From the NCBI GenBank assembly GCA_002308275.1, contig DBWF01000042.1, forward strand, positions 1 to 19,533: a stretch of 19,533 nt of DNA, read 5' to 3'. Below the pieces are notes generated by a model, which was not told the origin of the DNA, ran no database searches, and worked only from the letters and a program-made list of their open reading frames with translations. The position numbers and the translations under genes were made by a program. The stretch is from Caryophanales bacterium UBA1245. GTDB lineage: Bacteria > Bacillota_I > Bacilli_A > ML615J-28 > CAG-313. Shown one piece after another: positions 1-7,300 of this stretch. Each line of letters opens with the position of its first letter. Position 1 is the stretch's first letter.

Positions 1-491
1 AGAATCCGGTATTCATAATTAAATTCGATTTGATACTTATGGCCATAGATATCAACTTGGAAATCTTTTTCTTCATTAGTGATCGCATCAAGAATTGGTT
101 TACAAATACTTGCTAGTGGCATATCATTAAGCTGACTCATAAATAAGTCTTTAGCATAATTGTTAGACCACACAATTTCATTGTTATCCGATAGAATCAT
201 AATACCAATTGGTAAATCATTGAAAGCATGTTCACCACTCTTTTTAACACGGTAAGAAATCGTATTCCAAAGTCCTAGACGGTTTTCTAATAAACGACTT
301 TTCTTGATTTGTCTTGATAATAGATAATTGCTGATGGTAATTGAAACAACTGATACAAGTAAGATACCCGCTGTAATTCCCATATATGTCCACGCTGGAT
401 TACCTTTAACATAGAACACCTGTGTTAAAATTAGTAATGCGATAAAGATAACTGCCATAATAATAAGAATCAATTTTGATGATTTCTTCAT
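1..491 (-). CDS. gdpP: GdpP (YybT-type) cyclic-di-AMP phosphodiesterase, N-terminal part, cut by window edge
   Basis: The first 163 residues are present; the gene continues past the left edge. Two hydrophobic segments (about residues 7-27 and 36-57) are followed by a stretch resembling the GdpP linker and PAS domain: SYRVKKSGEHAFNDLPIGIM (79-98), then a polar loop ending in IVWSNNYAKDLF. This matches what I recall of Bacillus subtilis GdpP (YRLKKVGEEAL, then MPIGIM, then EWANPF). In the family, the missing C-terminal part holds a degenerate GGDEF domain and a DHH/DHHA1 domain that hydrolyses c-di-AMP, a regulator of potassium, osmotic and wall homeostasis. The ATG at 491 has a GAAAGGAG ribosome site at about 499-506. 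In many Firmicutes rplI and dnaB follow gdpP; here they would lie outside the window. Identity is fairly sure; activity cannot be judged. Confidence 0.85.
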   Translation of the reverse strand, partial: MKKSSKLILIIMAVIFIALLILTQVFYVKGNPAWTYMGITAGILLVSVVSITISNYLLSRQIKKSRLLENRLGLWNTISYRVKKSGEHAFNDLPIGIMILSDNNEIVWSNNYAKDLFMSQLNDMPLASICKPILDAITNEEKDFQVDIYGHKYQIEFNYEYRI

Positions 492-541
492 ATTATTATC
501 TCCTTTCGTTAGATGTCGATACTAGTCCATTTAATACCTAT

Positions 542-570
542 ATTGTACCACATAATCCGTTTTTTCAAAA
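542..570 (-). promoter_or_regulatory. Promoter of gdpP with extended -10
   Basis: Read on the minus strand, TGGTACAAT (542-550) is an extended -10 box. A weak -35 (TTTTGA, 565-570) lies 17 bases upstream. It sits just downstream of the terminator at 601-624, so gdpP is transcribed separately from the DUF898 gene. Confidence 0.55.
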
Positions 571-600
571 CATATTTGATTATTTTTATCGATAAAAGAA

Positions 601-624
601 AAATCACTTCCGAAGAAGTGATTT
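601..624 (-). terminator. Intrinsic terminator after the DUF898-type gene
   Basis: A perfect 10-bp stem (AAATCACTTC / GAAGTGATTT) has loop TTCG on the minus strand, giving a C(UUCG)G stable tetraloop. A T-rich run (TTCTTTTAT) follows on that strand. It lies 14 bases beyond the stop codon of the gene at 638-943. Confidence 0.85.
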
Positions 625-637
625 TTTTATGTGCTAA

Positions 638-943
638 TTATTCAGCAAAATGAGTATGCTTAACAACCCATTTCTTCATTCTGATTACTACGAAGAAGCC
701 ATAGATTCCAAGTGTGATGATTGTAAGAAGCATCCATAATAGCCAATGACCCCATAATTGGATTCCTTTACCATCGAATACTAATCTCTTGCCATCAACT
801 ACTGTATGTTTAGCATTCCATCTTTCAACTAATACTGTAGCGAAAGGTAAGCAAATACCTAAAGTTAATACAGTAATTAAAGCACCAACAATACGCCAAC
901 CGATTAATTGAAATAAATTTCCATCAAAATAAGATTCTTGCAT
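638..943 (-). CDS. Small DUF898 (YjgN-like) membrane protein
   Basis: A 101-residue membrane protein. It starts with SYFDGNLFQLIGWRIVGALI and has two similar halves, each a hydrophobic helix containing TLGI followed by an aromatic/basic stretch: residues about 14-36 (LTLGICLPF) and 65-87 (ITLGIYGFF). Between them is VVDGKRLVFDGKG, the DGxRxxFxG signature of DUF898/YjgN-type proteins. Those proteins are usually several hundred residues with several copies; this one is a single compact unit, which is common in Firmicutes. The biochemical role is unknown. The ATG at 943 has an AAGGAGAG ribosome site at about 948-955. The gene has its own promoter (980-1008) and terminator (601-624), so it is monocistronic. 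The family call is fairly sure; function is open. Confidence 0.72.
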   Translation of the reverse strand: MQESYFDGNLFQLIGWRIVGALITVLTLGICLPFATVLVERWNAKHTVVDGKRLVFDGKGIQLWGHWLLWMLLTIITLGIYGFFVVIRMKKWVVKHTHFAE

Positions 944-979
944 AATTCTCTCCTTTATTTGAATAATTTTGACAATAAT

Positions 980-1008
980 ATTTTAGCACTAAATCATTCA
1001 TAAAGCAA
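980..1008 (-). promoter_or_regulatory. Sigma-A promoter of the DUF898-type gene
   Basis: On the minus strand TTGCTT (1003-1008) and TAAAAT (980-985) are separated by exactly 17 bases, about 40 bases upstream of the ATG at 943. It lies just downstream of the terminator at 1019-1044. Confidence 0.6.
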
Positions 1009-1018
1009 GAGAAAATAT

Positions 1019-1044
1019 AAATGAGTAGCCGGAGCTACTCATTT
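1019..1044 (-). terminator. Intrinsic terminator after the 1049-2698 lipoprotein gene
   Basis: A perfect 11-bp stem, AAATGAGTAGC (1019-1029) with GCTACTCATTT (1034-1044), and a 4-base loop (TCCG on the minus strand). A T-rich stretch follows on the minus strand. It begins 5 bases past the stop codon (TAG). Confidence 0.85.
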
Positions 1045-1048
1045 AAGT

Positions 1049-2698
1049 CTATTTTTGTTTTTCGATTTGATAACTAAAGTATCCATATGTATTATCATTG
1101 AATAATACTTTATAGAATACATAGTTAGTAGTTGAACCCATTTGAGTAATATTCTTTACTGTCTTACCACCGAATGATATTACGTTATCACTACCAATTG
1201 TAACACCACTACTTGTTACAATAATACCTTTATTAGCAAGTTTTAGATAGTTTTTGTCAACTACGACATCACCATATTTATACTCGCCATCTTTTTCTTC
1301 AATATTAATATACTTACCATTATATACAGAGAATGAAGTAGAGATATATTTGAATTCAGGTTTCATAGCAAATTTTGCTAATTCCGAAATTTGGCAAATA
1401 GCGTATTTTTCGTTTTCTTGGTCACATACAAGAACTGAACCATCACCACTAGTGCTAAGAACATTTAAGCCTTTTAATGATTGTTTGCCTTTGCGATTAA
1501 CTAGATAGTAACCAGCTTCATATTCAACAAGAAGAGTCTTCTTATCAAGAGCATATGCTTCTTCAAAGCCATCATATACATAGTTCTTATTAAATGTAAA
1601 ACGGTTCTTTAAAATTGAACAACGCAAAACATCTTCTCTTTCACCGCGTTTGTTAAGTTTATTAAATAAGACAACACAAGAACGGTATTTGTATGCATCT
1701 TCATCTTGTTCGTTTTCAACATCTTCCCAAATTGTATTAGCTCCTTCAATATAATACTTCGAATTAGCATTATATTTAACTTTACCATTCTTAAGATTAA
1801 CTTCTAGTGTTCGGCACTTATATGTTGTTTTACTACTTTGTTCAACTAACTTTTCATAGTATACATCATTAGCATAGAAAATAACCTTTGTTTCAAGCCA
1901 AATACATTCTTCTGGGGCAAAACCAAATGAAGCTACATCAACATTGTTGATATAATTTTTCTTAGTGTTATAGAGGAATAATTGTGAACCATCAAAACAA
2001 TAATAACCAAATAATTTACCTTTACGGTTATATAATTTATTTAAGTTTTCAACTTCTTCTTCAGGAGCTTCAGCTGGATTATTGTATTGATCTTCAGTGA
2101 TTACAGTAACTGTATATGCATCATCTTTTTCAGTATATCTGAAGTAGAAATTAGCTTCAACACCACCTGTAAATGATAGACAATAGTGATTATTTTTAGA
2201 ACTTTCACATTCGTCAATATATGTATTTTCAGTCATTGCGTTAGGTGAAGTATATAATAAGTTACCCATGTGATCAAAGACTTTAATATACGCATCACTA
2301 GTTTCCATAACAACAATTGGTAGATTATAAGAAGCAAAAATACCATTCATGCTACTACTGAAATCATAATCATTAGTTCTTAAATAATTATATTTAGATC
2401 TAACTGATAATTCACTACCCGTAGCTAGATTAACAATAATATAACTTGTATCGCCTTCTTGAGCAAAGTAACCTAATTGACTACCACGGCAATTAATCAT
2501 TTGCACGTTTGCAGTTTCACTAACCGCAACGCTTCGACCTTTTATTTGATACTTTAATGCTTCAAATTGTTTAGCATCATAAGCAATTTGTTTTAAGTTA
2601 GCATATTTAACACTTGTTTTATAGCTCTTTTCACAAGATGCAAGTGCGAACAATGAAACTAATAATACTAAAATTGATAAAATTCTAATTTTTTTCAT
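1049..2698 (-). CDS. Lipoprotein of unknown function, beta-rich
   Basis: A 549-residue exported lipoprotein. The signal (MKKIRILSILVLLVSLFALA) ends in lipobox LASC with Cys22 as the probable lipidation site, so the mature protein should sit on the outer face of the membrane. The rest is soluble, rich in Tyr, Asn and Val, with alternating strand-like segments (YIIVNLATG, LFLYNTKK, YYLVNRKGK) that could form a beta-propeller. I recognise no enzyme motif or named family. It starts 28 bases after an FtsX-type permease remnant. Extracytoplasmic lipoproteins are often neighbours of such permeases, so a lost partnership is possible but unproven. The ribosome site is weak (AAAGGGAAAAG, about 2703-2713). 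Transcription probably starts at the promoter at 3120-3128, reading through the remnant. Export is confident; function is not. Confidence 0.8.
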   Translation of the reverse strand: MKKIRILSILVLLVSLFALASCEKSYKTSVKYANLKQIAYDAKQFEALKYQIKGRSVAVSETANVQMINCRGSQLGYFAQEGDTSYIIVNLATGSELSVRSKYNYLRTNDYDFSSSMNGIFASYNLPIVVMETSDAYIKVFDHMGNLLYTSPNAMTENTYIDECESSKNNHYCLSFTGGVEANFYFRYTEKDDAYTVTVITEDQYNNPAEAPEEEVENLNKLYNRKGKLFGYYCFDGSQLFLYNTKKNYINNVDVASFGFAPEECIWLETKVIFYANDVYYEKLVEQSSKTTYKCRTLEVNLKNGKVKYNANSKYYIEGANTIWEDVENEQDEDAYKYRSCVVLFNKLNKRGEREDVLRCSILKNRFTFNKNYVYDGFEEAYALDKKTLLVEYEAGYYLVNRKGKQSLKGLNVLSTSGDGSVLVCDQENEKYAICQISELAKFAMKPEFKYISTSFSVYNGKYINIEEKDGEYKYGDVVVDKNYLKLANKGIIVTSSGVTIGSDNVISFGGKTVKNITQMGSTTNYVFYKVLFNDNTYGYFSYQIEKQK

Positions 2699-2726
2699 TT
2701 TTCTTTTCCCTTTCTTTTAATTATTC

Positions 2727-3131
2727 TCAACTTCTAGTGTTATTTGCAATATTCCAACGTTTGATACTTAGCATAGCTAAAGTATGAGTTAAGAATATAA
2801 TAACCAATATAAATAGGAAAGCATATAAAGCAAAACGTATGCTTATAATTAATGGATATGTTTGATTTGCACTTGAGCATAGTTTAAATAGAATCATCGA
2901 AACTAAGATACTAGCTGGGAATGCAAATACGATTGATAATAATAATTGTGAAACACTTTGTAAAATCCACAAATTAGATACATTCATTACTGAGAAACCA
3001 ATAGCACGGTAATAGCCTAGATTAGAACCGGCACAATTAATAGCTGAGGCATTCTTGCTAAATGATAGTAGTATTCCTGTAACCTGATAGTTTTCACTCA
3101 CATAAAAAGTACATTTATTATTATACCACAA
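2727..3131 (-). pseudogene. 5'-truncated FtsX/MacB-type ABC permease remnant
   Basis: An open stretch of 134 codons resembles only the C-terminal end of an FtsX-like permease: GYYRAIGFSVMNVSNLW matches the family's 'GilrAlGas...' step before the penultimate helix. Then come two hydrophobic segments (about residues 55-80 and 92-118) and a basic tail (SIKRWNIANN) where the family ends. An intact permease also needs an N-terminal helix, a periplasmic domain and further helices; none are present. The frame has only a TTG at 3131, with no ribosome site before it, and the extended -10 TGGTATAAT overlaps the first codons, so a start there is unlikely. The first internal ATG is at residue 49. The XRE terminator lies 39 bases upstream, leaving no space for a 5' part. 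The stop is TGA. It could instead be a small two-helix membrane protein, but decay seems likelier. Confidence 0.55.
3120..3128 (-). promoter_or_regulatory. Extended -10 promoter for the permease remnant and lipoprotein
   Basis: TGGTATAAT on the minus strand, with a poor -35 (TTAAAA, 3143-3148) 17 bases upstream. It falls just after the XRE terminator and within the first codons of the remnant reading frame, so transcripts from here would reach the lipoprotein gene at 2698. Confidence 0.5.
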
Positions 3132-3169
3132 ATCATAAGCGTTTTTAATATTATTTATTATTATTTTAA

Positions 3170-3194
3170 AAAGAGACTCTTGAAGAGTCTCTTT
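3170..3194 (-). terminator. Intrinsic terminator after the XRE-TPR gene
   Basis: A perfect 11-bp stem (AAAGAGACTCT / AGAGTCTCTTT) with a 3-base loop at 3181-3183. On the minus strand it runs into TTTTTAAAATAATAA. It begins 12 bases after the TAA stop at 3206. Confidence 0.85.
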
Positions 3195-3205
3195 AATTGT
3201 AAGAA

Positions 3206-4243
3206 TTATTTAATCTTGTTTAATAATGAATTACGTTTATTAATCGTATCCTTTAATTCGATTTCTTCATCCATACCCCATTCATCACGACTGCATGCGA
3301 TAATCCGGTCATATGTTTCGATTTCTTTTTTGATATCACCCATAATATCATAGATATCCGCAATACTAAGTAGTGCATCAATAAAACGAGGCCGCTTTGG
3401 ATCTTTTTCAAATGATTCTTCAAAATAATTGATAGCTTTATCATATTGTGCTTTTTTAGCATAATACTGGGCTACCTCAAATAAGCAACCATCATTATTT
3501 GGATTATTTTTAATTAAATCTTCCATAATTGAATCAGCTTTTGCTTCATCATAGCGAGCAAGCGCAATGCCTGATTGGTATGCGGCGATCAAGGCAATAT
3601 TGTCTGGCTTTAATTGTTGATACTTTTCTAAATACTTTTGGGCCTCATCACTTCTTCTGTCCGCAAGCAAATTATCAATTAAATAGCACAAGCAAAGTGA
3701 TGAATTAGGGTTATCTTGATAAACTTCTTTATAGAAATTAATCGCATTAGTATGATTACTCATATCCCAATCCCAACAATTATAATTGTCAGTTTTGCCA
3801 AGCATCCATTCCAAGTCTTTCTTTTGAGGTTCTAATCTAATACCTTGCTTAGCATACTTTTCAATCATTTTAGTATCGCTCATTAAGCGTCTTGTATATA
3901 AATAACTAATTAGATAGGTTGCTTTGTATTGATACTCTTTATCATTTAACTTTTCTTTTAAGTATTTCTCCATTTCAACAAAATCAGCAGGATTAATAAC
4001 TTCTTCAACATCGAGGCGATGTTCAATTCGTTCAAGTTGTTGATCAACACTTAAATCAAATAATTCATCAATCGTTACACCAAGAAGAGTTGAAATATTA
4101 GGCAGTAATGCAATATCAGGCATTGTGATATCATTTTCCCATTTAGAAATTGATTGAGGTGTCACATTTAATGCTAGCGCTAATTTTTCTTGTGTCAGCC
4201 CATGTTTAATTCTTAATTCTTTAATTCTTTTACCAATTGTCAT
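3206..4243 (-). CDS. XRE-family transcriptional regulator with C-terminal TPR repeats
   Basis: 345 residues. Residues 7-62 are a classic Cro/CI helix-turn-helix: IKELRIKHGLTQEKLALALN, then VTPQSISKWEND and a LLGVTIDELFDL tail. After a linker, residues about 85-335 are helical and fit tetratricopeptide repeats (for example AQKYLEKYQQLKPDN, EDLIKNNPNNDG and AINYFEESFEKDPKRP, each ending in the acidic-Pro step typical of TPRs). XRE-TPR proteins are cytoplasmic regulators whose TPR part often binds a peptide or partner protein; no ligand can be inferred here. The ATG at 4243 has a strong TAAGGAGG site (4253-4260). It has its own consensus promoter and terminator. Direct repeats in and beside the promoter suggest it may control itself. 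It lies between lipoprotein genes, but regulation of them is only a possibility. Confidence 0.88.
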   Translation of the reverse strand: MTIGKRIKELRIKHGLTQEKLALALNVTPQSISKWENDITMPDIALLPNISTLLGVTIDELFDLSVDQQLERIEHRLDVEEVINPADFVEMEKYLKEKLNDKEYQYKATYLISYLYTRRLMSDTKMIEKYAKQGIRLEPQKKDLEWMLGKTDNYNCWDWDMSNHTNAINFYKEVYQDNPNSSLCLCYLIDNLLADRRSDEAQKYLEKYQQLKPDNIALIAAYQSGIALARYDEAKADSIMEDLIKNNPNNDGCLFEVAQYYAKKAQYDKAINYFEESFEKDPKRPRFIDALLSIADIYDIMGDIKKEIETYDRIIACSRDEWGMDEEIELKDTINKRNSLLNKIK

Positions 4244-4269
4244 ATATATTAACCTCCTTATACACTACC

Positions 4270-4298
4270 ATTATATCAAGAGTTAAATAGTAAAACAA
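4270..4298 (-). promoter_or_regulatory. Sigma-A promoter of the XRE-TPR gene
   Basis: On the minus strand TTGTTT (4293-4298), a 17-base spacer and a perfect TATAAT (4270-4275), 27 bases upstream of the ATG. One copy of the direct repeat TTAACTCT lies within the spacer. Confidence 0.8.
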
Positions 4299-4318
4299 TA
4301 ACTTATTTTTAGAGTTAA
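4279..4318. promoter_or_regulatory. Candidate operator: direct repeat AGAGTTAA
   Basis: AGAGTTAA occurs at 4279-4286, inside the promoter spacer, and at 4311-4318, upstream of the -35 box. The copies are 32 bases apart, close to three helical turns, so they face the same side of the DNA. The position suits autorepression by the XRE protein encoded downstream. This is inference; 8-base matches in AT-rich DNA can be chance. Confidence 0.35.
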
Positions 4319-4351
4319 CTATCCAATTAGTTGAATTATATCATAAAAAGA

Positions 4352-4381
4352 AAAGTTCTGCTAACTTTGTAGCAGAACTTT
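4352..4381 (-). terminator. Intrinsic terminator after the amidase lipoprotein gene
   Basis: A 12-bp perfect stem (AAAGTTCTGCTA / TAGCAGAACTTT) with a 6-base loop. TCTTTTTATGA follows on the minus strand. It starts about 10 bases past the TAA stop at 4392 and closes the putative 11204-4392 operon. Confidence 0.85.
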
Positions 4382-4391
4382 ATATTTTTAA

Positions 4392-7300
4392 TTAGATAAT
4401 AGGATATCCTTGCATTTGAAGTGATTCATGTGTTCTTACACAATCGCACTTTAAGCAAGATTCAACAATAGTTGCAAGAGTTACTTTTTCTGTAACACCA
4501 TTACGAACGATTGTTACTTCATAAGTTACACAATGAGCTTCTGAAGTTTGAACAAGTAAACCATTATCTCTTAAAATACCATCAGCATTAACGGCTTGGG
4601 CTGAAATTTGTGCATCAGCAAATTCGGTAATTAAAGCATATTCAGCTTTAACCATATCCATGAATTCATACCATAACTTCATATCAAGTTCTAGGAATGG
4701 TTGAGGACAATCTTTACCACTGAAGAAATGGTGTCCAACAACACGATCAAATCCTAGGTTGTACTTTTCAAGAAGAGTAGCAACAAGTTGTGCAGTTACA
4801 TGCCATGTATGTTCAAGATCAGAACCCATATCAACGCATGATTCAATACCGATTGAGTTTCTATTACCACCACATGTGCAAAGAGCTCTTGGACTTCTTT
4901 GTGTTCCCCAATGAGTTCTAGCAAGATAGTATTTACCATCTTCTACTTTAGCACGTAGACCATATTGGTTGAAGACACTATATTGTTTGCCTTCAACGGT
5001 AAGAACTGCACCATTAACACTGTATCCTTCTGGTGGAGTAGGAATTGAAATTGAAGTTTCACGTCCATTGATTGTATATTTCATATTTTCAGAAATCGAA
5101 ATAATTGGAGTTGCAGGATCACTTTCTAAAACAGTTAAACCAGTATCATCCCATACACATGGATCAGCATTAGTTGCATGCCAGCCACCATATAATTCAT
5201 TTAATCCCGCAAATGCGTAATATGCATCTTCACTGTATCCCGCAACCAATCCTGTTAAATCAGAAAGATTTGTCCGACCAGTTACAAAGTGGATTGAAGC
5301 ACGATAGTCAAGATCATTGAAGTAACTGCAGTTATTATCTGCATCGGCACTATATTTCATATTACCAGTATAGTGAACAGTGATGAATTCAACTGAAGAC
5401 ATAACACCATAGTTCTTAGTACCTTCTGGTAATTGGTCATAGTAACGACGATCAATCTTTAAGCCATCAAATAAAATATTATTAACACCGCCAACAACAT
5501 CATAATAGTATTCAGGATTGCCATCACCGATACCTAAGTTATATGTTGTTTGCGCATTTGAATGGTGATTATCAAGAACAAATTGCATTGCTTCACTAAC
5601 TTCAGCTTCAAGAACAGTTACATAGAAATCAAAGTATAATTCATCACTATAGCTTGCTCTAATAGTAGCAACACCACTAGCAAGACCAGTTACCATACCG
5701 CTAGCATCAACTGAAGCAACCTCAGGAGATAAGCTTGACCAAGTAACATCATGAGCTACTTTATTTTGATCGATGAATTGAGCAAGTAATTGAACAGATT
5801 CACCAACACCCATATAACTTTCAGTTGCATAAGCAACATCGAAATAATTACCGTTCCATACTGTAACTTCTAAGATTTGTTCGAAATCAGGATTGCTTTC
5901 AAGTCTTACACGAATCCGTGCAACACCTTCAGAAATAGCTCTTAGTAGGCCTGATTCTGTTGCAGTAATGATATTAGCATCAAGTGAGAAGAATGAAACA
6001 TTCTTATTAACAGCTTCTTCTGGAGTAACTACCCATTCTAATTGAAGACTACTATATAATTGAATACCACCTTCTGGTAAATTACTAAATGTAATACCTT
6101 CAGCAATTGTTTCATGTTCCCAAACAGCCTTAAGTGTTAAAGCACCAGTTTGAGTTTCACTAATTGAAGCAACTGGAGCACCAGTTTCATCAACCCAACC
6201 AACAAAGACATATTCAGCGCGAACTGGAGTAGGAAGAGTTGCAATACCTTCACCTGATGTATAACGGTCTGGTCCAGCTTCTTCTGATTTAGGTGTACCT
6301 TGAACAGTAACACTATTTGAAATATCTGGATCAGCATAATTAGCACTTACTTTTTCAAGCCATGTATCTTTATGCATTGTGCTTGTAAAGTAACCATTTA
6401 AGTTAGCCATATAGAAGCCAATAACACCACCAGCACCAAAGTCTGCAACATCAGCTTTTTGATTTGCGGCACCATCAGCAGCTGCCCATACAGCGTCTAA
6501 TAACCACATCCATTTAGCTAGGTTATTAGCATCTTTAAAGAAGTTACCAAATTTATTAGAACCCATATAGTTAGTATCTAATTGACTTACGGAAATACTC
6601 ATATTACCAAAGCTATTGAATTCAGCGATAAAAATTTCACCAAGTTCAGCTGGAGTATAGAATGTATATACCCAGTGACCACCATCTAGGTCATAATTGA
6701 TTGGATATACACCTTCTGGAAGAACTTCGATTTCTTCCCAGTTAGCATATACTGTAATATTACTTGTAACTTCGATTTCAGTAATATAGCTAGTTGAACC
6801 AGCTTCTAGGCTCCAACCTAAGAAGTTAAAGCCTTCACGATGAGGCTCACCTAAAGTGATAACTTGTTTATGAATAGCGGTAGTAGCACCATCATATTCG
6901 CCACCATCTAAAACATAAGTAATTGTATATTCAGTTGATAGCGGTACCCAAGTAGCTTTTAATGCAACCGCACCTTTTTGAGTTGTTGAAATTGAAGTAA
7001 CAGCAGCACCGGTTGCATCAATCCAGCCAGCGAAAACAAAGTCAGCTTTAACTGGAGATGGGAATGAAGCAATTCCAACACCTTTAGTATAATATTCAGG
7101 ACCAGCTTCACCAGATACAACTTCACCATGAGCACTAACGATTAGTGATACAGATGCATCCGCATAGTTAGCACTTGTATTACCAAGCCATGTATCAGTA
7201 TGTTGTGTACCAGTAAAGTAACCATTGAAGTTAGCCATATAGAAGCCAATTACGCCGCCTTTACTAAAGTCTGCAACATCAGCTTTCAATTCTTCAGCGC

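Noticed and set aside
2480..3050. A shared protein motif, INC.GS.LGY, in the lipoprotein (residues about 68-78) and in the permease remnant, suggesting common origin
   Set aside because: Only about ten positions match, flanking sequences differ completely, and synonymous codons differ. Coincidence is more likely than homology.
4969..5220. An open plus-strand frame of 83 codons
   Set aside because: It lies wholly inside the amidase gene on the other strand, lacks a ribosome site and resembles no protein. The same applies to other antisense or off-frame stretches such as 1254-1508, 8536-8766, 11900-12094 and 18756-19040.
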